The notes: generated from the letters alone by a model not told the origin. A stretch of 64,000 nt of DNA from Massilia sp. WG5 (GCF_001412595.2 NZ_CP012640.2:2418001-2482000); one strand, 5' to 3'; shown: positions 14,797 to 24,524, numbered from the stretch's first letter. A program made the numbers and translations.

Positions 14797-17211
14797 ATGA
14801 TACGTTTGCCGATCAGCTTGGCGGCTCTATGCCTCACCATGTCCGCAATCGCGGCCGAACCTTTTGACGACAAGTTCCGCCAGCTCGACGAACTGCTGCC
14901 CACCCCGACCACGATCCGCACCGCTTCCGGCGCCCCGGGCCACGCCTACTGGCAACAGCGCGCCGACTATTCGATCCGCGCCACGCTGGACGAGGCCAAG
15001 CGTGCGATCAATGGCTTTGAAACGGTCACGTATCACAACAACTCCCCTGACACGCTGACCTACCTGTGGGTCCAGCTCGACCAGAACATCTACAAACCCA
15101 ACTCGGATGCGCGCACCGGCGCCACCATCCGCTCGCGCGATGCGTGGGACAAGCCGCGCGGTCCGGACGACGGCATGAAGTTCGACGCGATGCAGTCGCT
15201 GATGACCGCACGCAGCTTCGACGGCGGCTTCAACATCAAGTCGGTGAAGGACGCCGGCGGCGCCCCGCTCCATTACGTCATCAACCGCACGATGATGCGC
15301 ATCGACCTGCCGCAGCCGCTGAAGCCGGGCGCGAAGCTCGCGTTCTCGGTCGAGTGGAGCTACAACATCAACGAACAGAAGGTGCTCGGCGGCCGTTCCG
15401 GCTACGAGAAGTTCGACGAAGACAAGAACGACCTGTTCGAGATCGCCCAGTGGTTCCCGCGCATGGCCGCCTACTACGACGTGACCGGCTGGCAGCACAA
15501 GCAGTTCCTCGGCACCGGCGAGTTCACGCTGGAATTCGGCGACTACGATGTGTCGGTCACGGTCCCGGCCGACCACATCGTCGCCTCCACCGGCGAGCTG
15601 CAGAACCCGGGCGACGTCCTTACCGCCACCCAGCGCCAGCGCCTGGAGCAGGCGCGCACCGCGAAGCAGCCGGTCGTGATCGTGACCCAGGCCGAAGCGG
15701 AAGCGAAGGAAAAGACCCGCGCCACCACCACGAAGACCTGGCGCTTCAAGGCCAGGAACGTGCGTGACTTCGCCTGGGCCTCGTCCCGCAAGTTCATCTG
15801 GGATGCCCAGGGCTTCAAGAAGGATTCGACCAATGTGCTGGCGATGTCCTACTACCCGAAGGAAGGCAACCCGCTGTGGGAGAAGTACTCGACCCAGGCC
15901 ATCATCCACACCATCGACCAGTACAACAAGTACTCGTTCGACTACCCGTATCCGGTCGCGATTTCCGTGAACGGCCCGGTGGGCGGCATGGAGTACCCGA
16001 TGATCTCGTTTAACGGCCCGCGTCCGACCAAGGACAAGAAGACCGGCGAAATCACCTATTCGAAGCGCACCAAGTATGGCCTGATCGGCGTGGTGATCCA
16101 CGAAGTCGGCCACAACTACTTCCCGATGATCGTCAACTCGGACGAGCGCCAGTGGACCTGGATGGACGAGGGCCTCAACAGCTTCCTGCAGTACCTGGCC
16201 GAGAAGGCCTGGGAAGAGGATTATCCGCAGTCGCGCGGCGAGCCGCGCGCGATCGTGGACTACATGAAGAGCGCCGGCCAGCAGCCGATCATGACCAACT
16301 CCGAGTCGATCTCGGCGCTGGGCCCGAACGCCTACTCCAAGCCGACCGCCGCCCTGAACGTGCTGCGCGAGACCGTGATGGGCCGCGAACTGTTCGACTT
16401 CGCGTTCCGCGAATACGCACGCCGCTGGAAATTCAAGCGCCCGACCCCGTCCGACTTCTTCCGCACCATGGAAGACGCCTCCGGCACGGACCTCGACTGG
16501 TTCTGGCGCGGCTGGTTCTACACCACCGACCACGTCGACGTGAGCGTGGACGGCATCAGCGAGTACACGGTCGGCACCAAGGATCCGGAAGTCGAGAAGG
16601 CCTGGAAGAAGGCCCGTCACGATGCCGAGCCGATCTCGATCACCGAGCAGCGCAACAAGGGCACCCTGCCGCGCCGCGTCGACAGCCATCCGGAACTGAA
16701 GGACTTCTACAACGAGCACGACGACTTCACGGTCACCAACAAGGACCGCAACAAGTACAACGAGGCGATGGAAGGTCTGGAAGACTGGGAAAAGGCGCTG
16801 CTGAAGGAAGGCAAGCACATGTACCTGGTCGACTTCACGAACAAGGGCGGCCTGGTGACGCCGCTGATCCTCGAGATCACCCTTGCTTCCGGCAAGAAGT
16901 ACGTCGAGCGCGTGCCGGCCGAAGTGTGGCGCTACTCGCCGAAGAAGATCACCAAGCTGATCATCACCGACGAGCCGATGACCAGCCTGGTCCAGGACCC
17001 GTACTGGGAAACCGCCGACACCGACCAGAGCGACAACGCCTGGCCGCGCAAGGCCACCCCGTCGCGCCTGGAGCTGTTCAAGTCGCAGCGTAACGGCGGC
17101 GAGGACCTGATGCGCGACTATAACGAGAAGCTGAAGACCAAGGAGTCGAAAGAGTCCAAGGACGCCAAGCCGGAAGTCAAGGCGGCCGCGGACGCAGGCG
17201 CAGCGAAGTAA
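14797..17211 (+). CDS. Secreted M1-family metallopeptidase, copy A
   Basis: 804 residues. The ATG at 14797 follows a GCAGGG site and starts a clean signal peptide (RLPISLAALCLTMSAIA|AEPF), so the enzyme is exported. The M1 zinc site is complete: H435-E436-V-G-H439 and E458 18 residues later (WTWMDEGLN). GGMEYPMISF before it stands in for the substrate-binding GAMEN motif. The C-terminal ~200 residues are rich in Lys/Glu and end in an Ala/Lys/Glu tail. M1 enzymes remove N-terminal residues from peptides. It is followed by a second copy of itself, a DUF6702 gene and a TonB receptor, suggesting a peptide-scavenging unit. Confidence 0.9.
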   Translation: MIRLPISLAALCLTMSAIAAEPFDDKFRQLDELLPTPTTIRTASGAPGHAYWQQRADYSIRATLDEAKRAINGFETVTYHNNSPDTLTYLWVQLDQNIYKPNSDARTGATIRSRDAWDKPRGPDDGMKFDAMQSLMTARSFDGGFNIKSVKDAGGAPLHYVINRTMMRIDLPQPLKPGAKLAFSVEWSYNINEQKVLGGRSGYEKFDEDKNDLFEIAQWFPRMAAYYDVTGWQHKQFLGTGEFTLEFGDYDVSVTVPADHIVASTGELQNPGDVLTATQRQRLEQARTAKQPVVIVTQAEAEAKEKTRATTTKTWRFKARNVRDFAWASSRKFIWDAQGFKKDSTNVLAMSYYPKEGNPLWEKYSTQAIIHTIDQYNKYSFDYPYPVAISVNGPVGGMEYPMISFNGPRPTKDKKTGEITYSKRTKYGLIGVVIHEVGHNYFPMIVNSDERQWTWMDEGLNSFLQYLAEKAWEEDYPQSRGEPRAIVDYMKSAGQQPIMTNSESISALGPNAYSKPTAALNVLRETVMGRELFDFAFREYARRWKFKRPTPSDFFRTMEDASGTDLDWFWRGWFYTTDHVDVSVDGISEYTVGTKDPEVEKAWKKARHDAEPISITEQRNKGTLPRRVDSHPELKDFYNEHDDFTVTNKDRNKYNEAMEGLEDWEKALLKEGKHMYLVDFTNKGGLVTPLILEITLASGKKYVERVPAEVWRYSPKKITKLIITDEPMTSLVQDPYWETADTDQSDNAWPRKATPSRLELFKSQRNGGEDLMRDYNEKLKTKESKESKDAKPEVKAAADAGAAK
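15819..16010. repeat. 192-bp block identical to 18362-18553
   Basis: Every base of this stretch of peptidase copy A is the same as in copy B, including third codon positions, while the surrounding sequence differs. It encodes the segment ending in GGMEYPMIS just before the zinc site. This is the pattern left by recent gene conversion. Confidence 0.9.
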
Positions 17212-17232
17212 CCCGTCGTCCTTGCGCCACCC

Positions 17233-17260
17233 CGTCGTCCCCGCGCACGCAGGAACGACG
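17233..17260. repeat. 28-bp dispersed palindrome, decayed copy
   Basis: Same design and length as the element at 363, but the right arm has changes (GCAGGAACGACG). Located between the two M1 genes. Confidence 0.7.
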
Positions 17261-17273
17261 GCATAACACTGCT

Positions 17274-17308
17274 CGGTAGCCGCACCCTCCAGGTCCGGCT
17301 GCCGTTTT
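17274..17308 (+). terminator. Probable terminator between the M1 paralogues
   Basis: Stem CGGTAGCCG/CGGCTGCCG with one G-T pair and a 13-base loop, then TTTT. It lies 63 bases past the stop of copy A, suggesting copy B is at least partly transcribed on its own. Confidence 0.55.
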
Positions 17309-17324
17309 CACTTCATACCGAGAC

Positions 17325-19745
17325 ATGAAACTGCCCGCCAGCCTCGCCACCCTCACCCTGATCGCCGCCATCACCGGCTCCGCCTTCGCCGCGGAACCGT
17401 TCGACGACAAGTTCCGCCAGCTCGACGAACTGCTGCCCACGCCCACCGACACCCGCACCGCGTCGGGCGCGCCGGGCCATGCCTACTGGCAGCAGCGCGC
17501 CGACTACCGGATCCGCGCCCGGCTGGACGAAGCCGGACGCGCGGTGAGCGGTTCCGAGACGGTCACCTACCACAACAATTCGCCGGACACGCTGCACTAC
17601 CTGTGGGTGCAGCTCGACCAGAACATGTTCCGCGCCGACTCGGACAACCGCAACATCTCGAGCTACCCCTCGCGCGAGGCCTGGCGCACGGCGGGCGCGA
17701 ATGGGCAGACCGGCCTGCAGTACGAGGCCGCGCGCTTCCTGGTCGAGAGCCGCAGCTTCGACGGCGGCTTCAGGCTCGCCGGCGTGACGGGCACGGACGG
17801 CAAGCCGCTGCGCTACGTGATCAACAAGACCATGATGCGCATCGACCTCGACCAGCCGCTCAAGCCGGGCGCGCGCTTCTCGTTCGACATGGCGTGGTCC
17901 TTCAAGGTGCCGGAGACGAACGTGCTGGGCCGCCGCATGGGCTTCGAGCGTTTCGATAAAGAAGACGGGAACGACCTGTTCGAGATCGCCCAGTGGTACC
18001 CGCGCATGGCCGCCTACTACGATGCGCACGGCTGGCAGAACAAGCAGTACCTGGGCGACGGCGAGTTCACGCTGGAATTCGGCGACTACGACGTCGAGCT
18101 CACGGTGCCGTCGGACCACATCGTCGCCGCCACCGGCGAACTGCAGAATCCGGGCGATGTCCTGAGCGCCGCCCAGCGCGAGCGCCTGGAGCAGGCGCGC
18201 ACGGCGAAGCAGCCGGTGATCATCGCCAGCCAGGCGGATGCCGAAGCGCGCGAGAAAGGCCGCGCCACCACGACGAAAACCTGGCGCTTCAAGGCCAGCA
18301 ACGTGCGCGACTTCGCCTGGGCCACCAGCCGCAAGTTCATCTGGGACGCCCAGGGCTTCAGGAAGGATTCGACCAATGTGCTGGCGATGTCCTACTACCC
18401 GAAGGAAGGCAACCCGCTGTGGGAGAAGTACTCGACCCAGGCCATCATCCACACCATCGACCAGTACAACAAGTACTCGTTCGACTACCCGTATCCGGTC
18501 GCGATTTCCGTGAACGGCCCGGTGGGCGGCATGGAGTACCCGATGATCTCGTTCAATGGCGGCCGCCCGACCAGGGACAAGAAGACGGGTCAGCTGAGCT
18601 ACTCGCGCAGCACCAAGTACGGCCTGATCAGCGTGATCATCCACGAAGTCGGCCACAACTACTTCCCGATGATCGTCAACACCGACGAGCGCCAGTGGAC
18701 CTGGATGGACGAGGGTATCAACTCCTTCATGCAGTTCCTCGCCGAGACCGCGTGGGAAGACAACTACCCGGCCCGCCGCGGCGAAGCGCGCAACATCGTC
18801 GACTACATGAAGAGCCGCAACCAGCAGCCGATCATGACCAACTCCGAGTCGATCACTAACCGCGGCAGCAACGCCTATGCCAAGCCGGCCACGGCCCTGA
18901 ACGTGCTGCGCGAGACGGTGCTGGGCCGCGAACTGTTCGACTTCGCCTTCCGCACCTATGCCGAACGCTGGAAGTTCAAGCGCCCGACCCCGGCCGACTT
19001 CTTCCGCACCATGGAAGACGCCTCCGGCACGGACCTCGACTGGTTCTGGCGCGGCTGGTTCTACACCACCGATGCGGTGGACGTGAGCGTGGACGGCATC
19101 AGCGAGTACACGGTCGGCACGAAAGACCCGGAAGTCGAGAAGGCCTGGAAGAAGGCCCGTCGCGATGCCGAGCCGATCTCGATCACCGAGCAGCGCAACA
19201 AGGGCACCCTGCCGCGCCGCGCCGATGCGCATCCCGAGCTGAAGGACTTCTACAACGAGCACGACGACTTCACGGTCACCAACAAGGACCGCAACAAGTA
19301 CAATGAAACCGTGGAAGGCCTGGAAGACTGGGAGAAGGCGCTGCTGAAGGAAGGCAGGCACCTGTACCTGGTCGACTTCACGAACAAGGGCGGCCTGGTG
19401 ACGCCGCTGATCCTCGAGATCACCCTTGCTTCAGGCAAGAAGTACGTCGAGCGCGTGCCGGCCGAAGTGTGGCGCTACTCGCCGAAGAAGATCACCAAGC
19501 TGATCATTACCGACGAGCCGATGACCAGCCTGGTCCAGGACCCGTACTGGGAAACCGCCGACATCGACCAGAGCGACAACGCCTGGCCGCGCAAGCCGGT
19601 GCAGTCGCGTCTCGAACTGTTCAAGAGCCAGCACGAAGCGGACGACATGATGAAAGACTACAGCGAAAAACTGAAGACGAAGGACAGCAAGGAAGCCGCC
19701 AAGGCCGCCGAGCAGTCCATCGAAGCGGGCAGGAAGGTCGAATGA
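17325..19745 (+). CDS. Secreted M1-family metallopeptidase, copy B
   Basis: 806 residues with signal peptide (KLPASLATLTLIAAITGSAFA|AEPF). Zinc site at H440, E441, H444 and E463; same GGMEYP motif. It is closely similar to copy A over its whole length. The N-terminal third differs most (for instance the loop around residues 105-150) and the catalytic and C-terminal parts least. The stop overlaps the next ATG (ATGA), tying it to the DUF6702 gene. The tandem pair most likely arose by duplication; divergence of the N-terminal domain suggests different substrate ranges. Confidence 0.9.
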   Translation: MKLPASLATLTLIAAITGSAFAAEPFDDKFRQLDELLPTPTDTRTASGAPGHAYWQQRADYRIRARLDEAGRAVSGSETVTYHNNSPDTLHYLWVQLDQNMFRADSDNRNISSYPSREAWRTAGANGQTGLQYEAARFLVESRSFDGGFRLAGVTGTDGKPLRYVINKTMMRIDLDQPLKPGARFSFDMAWSFKVPETNVLGRRMGFERFDKEDGNDLFEIAQWYPRMAAYYDAHGWQNKQYLGDGEFTLEFGDYDVELTVPSDHIVAATGELQNPGDVLSAAQRERLEQARTAKQPVIIASQADAEAREKGRATTTKTWRFKASNVRDFAWATSRKFIWDAQGFRKDSTNVLAMSYYPKEGNPLWEKYSTQAIIHTIDQYNKYSFDYPYPVAISVNGPVGGMEYPMISFNGGRPTRDKKTGQLSYSRSTKYGLISVIIHEVGHNYFPMIVNTDERQWTWMDEGINSFMQFLAETAWEDNYPARRGEARNIVDYMKSRNQQPIMTNSESITNRGSNAYAKPATALNVLRETVLGRELFDFAFRTYAERWKFKRPTPADFFRTMEDASGTDLDWFWRGWFYTTDAVDVSVDGISEYTVGTKDPEVEKAWKKARRDAEPISITEQRNKGTLPRRADAHPELKDFYNEHDDFTVTNKDRNKYNETVEGLEDWEKALLKEGRHLYLVDFTNKGGLVTPLILEITLASGKKYVERVPAEVWRYSPKKITKLIITDEPMTSLVQDPYWETADIDQSDNAWPRKPVQSRLELFKSQHEADDMMKDYSEKLKTKDSKEAAKAAEQSIEAGRKVE
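18362..18553. repeat. 192-bp block identical to 15819-16010
   Basis: Second member of the identical pair inside the M1 paralogues, 2543 bases from the first in direct orientation. Confidence 0.9.
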
Positions 19746-20251
19746 AACTCAAATCCCACCTCGGCTTCATTGCACGGTGCGTTGGCGCCGCCGTCCTGGC
19801 GGGCGCCTGCGCGCTGGCGCCCGCGCACAACTTCCACGCCGGGATCACCGACATCAGCCACAACGAGCGCAGCGGCAGCCTCGAAGTCGTGCACACCTAT
19901 ATGGCGCACGACGTCGAAGCCCTGCTGACCAATCTGTTCCAGCGCCAGTTCGACCTGTCGGATCCGGACGACCAGGCGGTATTCCGCAAATACGTCGAGA
20001 AGCAGTTCTGGCTGGCGGACAAGGACAAGCGACGCCTGCCGCTGAACTGGGTCGGCATGACGGCCGATGCCCAGAGCGTCATGGTGTACCAGGAAGCGCT
20101 GCAGACGCCGGCCGCCAAGGTCGAGTTCATCCACGACGAAGTCATGACCGATTTCATGCCCGACCAGATGAACACCGTGAACCTGACGGTGGCGGGCAGC
20201 ATCCGCACCTTCGGCTTCAGCAGCGGCCATCCCGAGTTTTCGGTCCACTGA
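19742..20251 (+). CDS. Secreted DUF6702-family protein
   Basis: 169 residues, coupled by ATGA overlap to M1 copy B. A signal peptide ends near ACALAPAHNFHAG. The mature part starts with the pattern typical of DUF6702, a His near the mature end (HNFHAGITDISHNERSGSLEVVHTYMAHDVEALL), and ends in strands such as VNLTVAGSIRTFGFSSGHPEF. These proteins are periplasmic or surface exposed and often lie beside TonB receptors and M1 peptidases; their biochemical role is not known to me. It may assist the receptor that follows 13 bases later. Confidence 0.75.
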   Translation: MKLKSHLGFIARCVGAAVLAGACALAPAHNFHAGITDISHNERSGSLEVVHTYMAHDVEALLTNLFQRQFDLSDPDDQAVFRKYVEKQFWLADKDKRRLPLNWVGMTADAQSVMVYQEALQTPAAKVEFIHDEVMTDFMPDQMNTVNLTVAGSIRTFGFSSGHPEFSVH

Positions 20252-20264
20252 AGCGGCGTTCCCG

Positions 20265-22295
20265 ATGCGTCTCCGAGTCCTGCCCTGCGCGCTGGCCGCG
20301 CTGTTTTCCCACGTCGGCGCGCACGCCGACGATTTCGTGATCCAGCGCGTGCTGGTCGAAGGAGCGCGCGCCAGCCAGCTCGGCATCGCCGACTCCGCGA
20401 ATGCCGGCAGCGTCAGCCAGAAGGAACTGGAGATGCGCACCATCTACCGTCCCGGCGAGCTGCTGGAGGCGGCGCCCGGCCTGATCGCCAGCCAGCACAG
20501 CGGCGAAGGCAAGGCCAACCAGTTCTACCTGCGCGGCTTCAATCTCGACCACGGCACCGACCTCGCCACCTGGGTCGACGACATGCCGGTCAACCAGCGC
20601 TCGCACGCCCACGGCCAGGGCTGGACCGACCTGAACTTCCTGATCCCGGAACTGACCGCCCGCCTCGACTACCGCAAGGGCCCGTACTCGGCGCGCGACG
20701 GCGACTTCGCCTCGGCCGGCAGCGCCTCGGTCGTGTATGCGAACCGGCTGGTGCGCGACGTCGCGACCCTGAGCGTGGGCCAGAACGGCTATGCGCGCAC
20801 GGCGTTGGCGGCCTCGCGCGATGCGGCCGGCGGCGCCCTCACCTATGCGCTGGAACTGCTGCACAACGACGGCCCCTTCGTGCATCCGGACGATTACCAG
20901 AAGCTGAACGGCGTGCTGCGCTACAGCCGCGGCTATGCCAACAACGGCTGGAGCGTCACCGCGATGGCCTATCACGGGCGCTGGAATTCCACCGACCAGA
21001 TTCCGGAACGCGCCGCCGATGACTCAGTGGACCATAAAGGTATTGGACGCTTCGACGCCATCGACGACAGCGACGGCGGCGAGGCGCGGCGCTACAGCCT
21101 CTCCGGCGCGTGGCGCCGCACCGCGTCCGACTCGGCCTCGAAGGTGAACGCCTACATCATCCGCAACCAGCTGGACCTGTGGTCAAACTTCACTTATTTC
21201 ATGAACGACCCGGTCCACGGCGACCAGTTCGCCCAGCCGGACCGGCGGGTGACTTCCGGCTTCAACGCCCTGCACACCTGGCACGCGTACCACGGCGATA
21301 CGCTTGCCTCGGACCTGAGCGTCGGCCTGCAGGCCCAGAACGACAACATCTTCAACGGCCTGCTGCACACGCAAGCGCGCCAGCTTCTTTCCGTCACACG
21401 CCAGGACCACATCGTCGAGACCAGCCGCGCGGCCTGGATCGAGAGCGCGACGCGCTGGGGCGATTCCTTCCGCAGCATCGCCGGACTGCGCGCCGACAAT
21501 TACCGCTTCCGCGTCAGGAGCGACCTGGGCGGGGCCGCGGCGAGCGCCGGCGACACCCTGCTCAGCCCGTCGCTGAACCTGGTGTTCGGCCCGTGGAAGA
21601 GCAGCGAACTGTACCTGAACTATGGCCAGGGCTTCCACAGCAACGATGCGCGCGGCGCCGTCACCAGCGCCGCGCCCCTGGTGCGCTCGCGCGGCATGGA
21701 GGTCGGCCTGCGCACGGAAGCGATTCCGAAGATGCAGACCGCGCTGTCGCTGTACCGCCTGGATTTCGATTCGGAGCTGAGCTACATCGGCGACGAGGGC
21801 ACGACCGAGGCCGGCGCGCCCAGCCGGCGCATCGGCATCGAGTTCTCGAACTACTACAAGCCGGTGAAATGGCTGTCGATCGATTTCGACGCCGCCTTCG
21901 CGCATGCCCGCTCGCGCGAGGTGGCGCCGGGCCAGGACAGGATTCCCGGTGCGGTCGAAGGCGTGGGCCAGCTGGCGCTCACGGCCAGCCAGCTCGGCAA
22001 GAACGGCGCCTGGGAAGCCGCGCTGCGCCTGCGCTACTTCGGCCCGCGTCCGCTCATCGAGGACAACAGCGTGCGCTCGCATGCCAGCACCACGCTGAAC
22101 GGCCGCATCGGCTACCGCATCGCCAGCGACCTGCGGCTGGAGCTGGAAGGCTTCAACCTGGCCGACAAGCGCGTCTCTTCAATCGATTACTACTATGCGT
22201 CGCAGCTGGCCGGCGAAGCGGAACCCCGCGCGGACATCCACTTCCACCCGCTCGAATCGCGCTCCTTCCGGCTCACCCTGATCAAGAATTGGTAG
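20265..22295 (+). CDS. TonB-dependent outer-membrane receptor
   Basis: 676 residues with a short signal peptide (ALAALFSHVGAHA). A plug domain spans ~30-160 (TIYRPGELLEAAPGLIASQHSGEG, FYLRGFNLDHGT). The rest is a beta-barrel of alternating strands ending in the outer-membrane signature FRLTLIKNW with a C-terminal Trp. It lacks the N-terminal carboxypeptidase-like domain of SusC types. It follows the peptidase/DUF6702 genes by 13 bases on the same strand, so it probably imports a product of that unit: a peptide, metal complex or modified amino acid. A separate siderophore role is possible. Confidence 0.9.
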   Translation: MRLRVLPCALAALFSHVGAHADDFVIQRVLVEGARASQLGIADSANAGSVSQKELEMRTIYRPGELLEAAPGLIASQHSGEGKANQFYLRGFNLDHGTDLATWVDDMPVNQRSHAHGQGWTDLNFLIPELTARLDYRKGPYSARDGDFASAGSASVVYANRLVRDVATLSVGQNGYARTALAASRDAAGGALTYALELLHNDGPFVHPDDYQKLNGVLRYSRGYANNGWSVTAMAYHGRWNSTDQIPERAADDSVDHKGIGRFDAIDDSDGGEARRYSLSGAWRRTASDSASKVNAYIIRNQLDLWSNFTYFMNDPVHGDQFAQPDRRVTSGFNALHTWHAYHGDTLASDLSVGLQAQNDNIFNGLLHTQARQLLSVTRQDHIVETSRAAWIESATRWGDSFRSIAGLRADNYRFRVRSDLGGAAASAGDTLLSPSLNLVFGPWKSSELYLNYGQGFHSNDARGAVTSAAPLVRSRGMEVGLRTEAIPKMQTALSLYRLDFDSELSYIGDEGTTEAGAPSRRIGIEFSNYYKPVKWLSIDFDAAFAHARSREVAPGQDRIPGAVEGVGQLALTASQLGKNGAWEAALRLRYFGPRPLIEDNSVRSHASTTLNGRIGYRIASDLRLELEGFNLADKRVSSIDYYYASQLAGEAEPRADIHFHPLESRSFRLTLIKNW

Positions 22296-22318
22296 GCAAA
22301 AAGTGCTACGCTAGCGGG

Positions 22319-23071
22319 ATGACTACACCGCAACCACCCTATACCGACCCGGCGCGCATCGTCGATGCGCTGCGTACCGACGGCTATGCCCTGCTGCGTC
22401 CGCAAGACGTGGCAGGCCTGGCCGGCTGCTCCATCGACGACCTGCAGGCCCTGGCGCCGAGCTGGGACCGCCTGGAACTCGACAACTACCTGAAGGACGG
22501 CGGCCGCTACCGGCGCCGGCGCCATTCCTGCTTCGTCGACAACGGCGTCGCGCTCGCTCAAAGCCCGCACCGCGCGCACTGGCAACCGGTCGAGTACAAC
22601 GCCCTGCACGGCGGCATGCACCGCCTGTTCGTGCCGATCGAACCGACGACCATCGAACAGCCCGCCTGGAAGCGCCTGCTGCGCGCACTCGGCGGGGTGT
22701 GTTCGAGCGTGAAGGGCCCGCAGACCTGGTATGTCGAGGCGCACCAGTTCCGCATCGATACCGCCGACGGCATCGGCCGCCCGACGCCGGAAGGCGCGCA
22801 CCGCGACGGCGTCGACTTCGTGGCCGTGATCCTGATCGGGCGCGAGAACATCAAGGGTGGCGAGACGCGCGTGTTCGAGGCCGAGGGACCGAAAGGCCAG
22901 CGCTTCACCATGCTCGAACCCTGGACCATGCTGCTGCTCGACGACGCCGCCGTGATCCACGAATCGACGCCGATCCAGCCGCTGGGCGAACACGGCCACC
23001 GCGACACGCTGGTGCTGACCTGGCGCGCGGGGGCGTTCCAGGGGGACGAGACCGAGGCGGCCGGCGTCTAG
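22319..23071 (+). CDS. 2OG-Fe dioxygenase of the BsmA/IDO type
   Basis: 250 residues from the ATG at 22319, 23 bases after the receptor gene. The family (2OG-Fe_Oxy_2) is recognised by GAHRDGVDFVAVILIGRENI with iron ligands H161 and D163, the distal His at 214 (VIHEST), and a C-terminal RDTLVLTWR segment. Characterised relatives such as isoleucine dioxygenase hydroxylate free L-amino acids, while BsmA is linked to biofilm and stress. Coupling to two peptidases and a receptor suggests a modified amino acid is processed, but the substrate is not predictable from sequence. Confidence 0.8.
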   Translation: MTTPQPPYTDPARIVDALRTDGYALLRPQDVAGLAGCSIDDLQALAPSWDRLELDNYLKDGGRYRRRRHSCFVDNGVALAQSPHRAHWQPVEYNALHGGMHRLFVPIEPTTIEQPAWKRLLRALGGVCSSVKGPQTWYVEAHQFRIDTADGIGRPTPEGAHRDGVDFVAVILIGRENIKGGETRVFEAEGPKGQRFTMLEPWTMLLLDDAAVIHESTPIQPLGEHGHRDTLVLTWRAGAFQGDETEAAGV

Positions 23072-23073
23072 GC

Positions 23074-23105
23074 AAAAAAAAGCCCGCTGACCTTGCGGCG
23101 CGGGC
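23074..23105 (-). terminator. Terminator for the DUF1501 gene
   Basis: Stem GCCCGC/GCGGGC followed on the minus strand by a run of eight T's (AAAAAAAA on plus). It lies 126 bases past the DUF1501 stop, which leaves a long 3' region without a gene. Confidence 0.75.
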
Positions 23106-23230
23106 GGAATCCAGGTTTCGGAGAAAACTGGAGGAGACGGTTCTACTATAGCGCCAGTTTTTGTGCACCGCAATACGGTAGAACTACGATAGCGCGTTGG
23201 CCTCGCTCCAGGGTGGGATCGATCCTACAG

Positions 23231-24478
23231 TCAGCTCGAGAACAGGCGGAAGGATGGCGCCCTTTGCGGCATTGCGGGAAAGACCGCGTTGAGCTGCCGA
23301 TCGGTCAAAAGCAAATGCCGTTCGGCCACCTGCGCCAGCACCGAACGGAAATCGGTCGTGACCGGTAAATCCCTCCCTTCGTTCAGCTTGGCCTCTTCCA
23401 GGCCCTGCCAGTCGCCATAGACCCGGCCGCCGTTCACTTTCCCGCCCAGTACCCACATCGCATTGCCATGGCCGTGGTCGGTGCCGCCGGTACCGTTCTC
23501 GCGTGCGGTGCGCCCGAATTCCGACATCACCACCACCACGGTATCGTCGAACAGGCTGCCCAAGCGTTCGGCCAGCAGCGCCAGGCCCTGGCCGAGCGGC
23601 GCCAGGCGGTTCGCCAGCTGGCCTGTGCCGGCGCCCTGCGCGACATGGGTATCCCAGCCGCCCAGCGCAATGAAGGCCAACTGGATGTTCGGGTCGTTGC
23701 GCATCAGCGTCGCCAGGCGCGCGGCATCGTCGGGGAAGCCGTTCGGCAGCGGCGCGCCGCGGTCGGCGGCCTGCATCTGCGGCGTCTCGGCGGTGGCCAG
23801 CATCACTTCACGGTGCGCCTTGCGGCCGTCCTCGTAGGCGCGGCCGAAGCGCGGATGGCCGGCGTAGAGCTGGTCGAAGGCGGCGCCGATCGCCGGGCGG
23901 TCGAGGACATCGGCCCTGGCGCCGGCGGCCACGTTCGGCAGGTTGACCGCGGCGGCCTGGCCGGCCAGGATGCGCGGCATCACCGGGCCGATGCCCAGCA
24001 GGCGGCTCGGCGTCGACGTCCCCGGCAGGGCCGCGACCAGGCGGTTCATCCAGCCGTCCGGCGTGCTCTTGCGGCCGGGCGTCGCCGATTCCATATAGTC
24101 CTGGGCGTCGAAGTGCGAGCGGGTGGTGTCCGGCGAACCGCTGGCGTGGACGAAGGCCAGCTTCTTCTGCTGCCACAGCGGCTGCAGGCTGGCGAGGGCC
24201 GGGTGCAGGCCGAAGTAGCCGTCCAGGTCGAGCGCGCCGTTCTCCATGCCGGGGCTGGCCAGGCCGATGCCGGGACGCAGGCGCAGGTAATTCTCGTCGC
24301 CCACCGGCGCCACCACGTTCAGCCCATCCACCGCGCCGCGCAGCATCACCACCACCAGCTTTTTCCGGGTCGGGCCGTCGCCGCTGCCGCTGCTGCTCAG
24401 GGCCCAGGCATGGCGTCCCAGCGGCAGCACGATGCCGGCGCCCAGCGCCAGCGTGTTCAAAAAGTCTCTGCGTCGCAT
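23231..24478 (-). CDS. DUF1501 protein with Tat signal
   Basis: 415 residues. The start at 24478 gives MRRRDFLNTLALGAG, a twin-arginine export signal. The body matches DUF1501 (sulfatase-like fold): KLVVVMLRGAVDGLNVV, HFDAQDYMESATPG, GGWDTHVAQG, VVVMSEFGRTARENGTGGTDHGHGN. It is exported folded, presumably to the periplasm. DUF1501 and DUF1800 genes are almost always neighbours, as here, where the upstream gene ends 46 bases before. The biochemical role is not established. Confidence 0.88.
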   Translation of the reverse strand: MRRRDFLNTLALGAGIVLPLGRHAWALSSSGSGDGPTRKKLVVVMLRGAVDGLNVVAPVGDENYLRLRPGIGLASPGMENGALDLDGYFGLHPALASLQPLWQQKKLAFVHASGSPDTTRSHFDAQDYMESATPGRKSTPDGWMNRLVAALPGTSTPSRLLGIGPVMPRILAGQAAAVNLPNVAAGARADVLDRPAIGAAFDQLYAGHPRFGRAYEDGRKAHREVMLATAETPQMQAADRGAPLPNGFPDDAARLATLMRNDPNIQLAFIALGGWDTHVAQGAGTGQLANRLAPLGQGLALLAERLGSLFDDTVVVVMSEFGRTARENGTGGTDHGHGNAMWVLGGKVNGGRVYGDWQGLEEAKLNEGRDLPVTTDFRSVLAQVAERHLLLTDRQLNAVFPAMPQRAPSFRLFSS

Positions 24479-24524
24479 GATCTGTTCCCAGTAGTGTTTA
24501 GTCAGCTTATCGGGGGCCGCCCCG

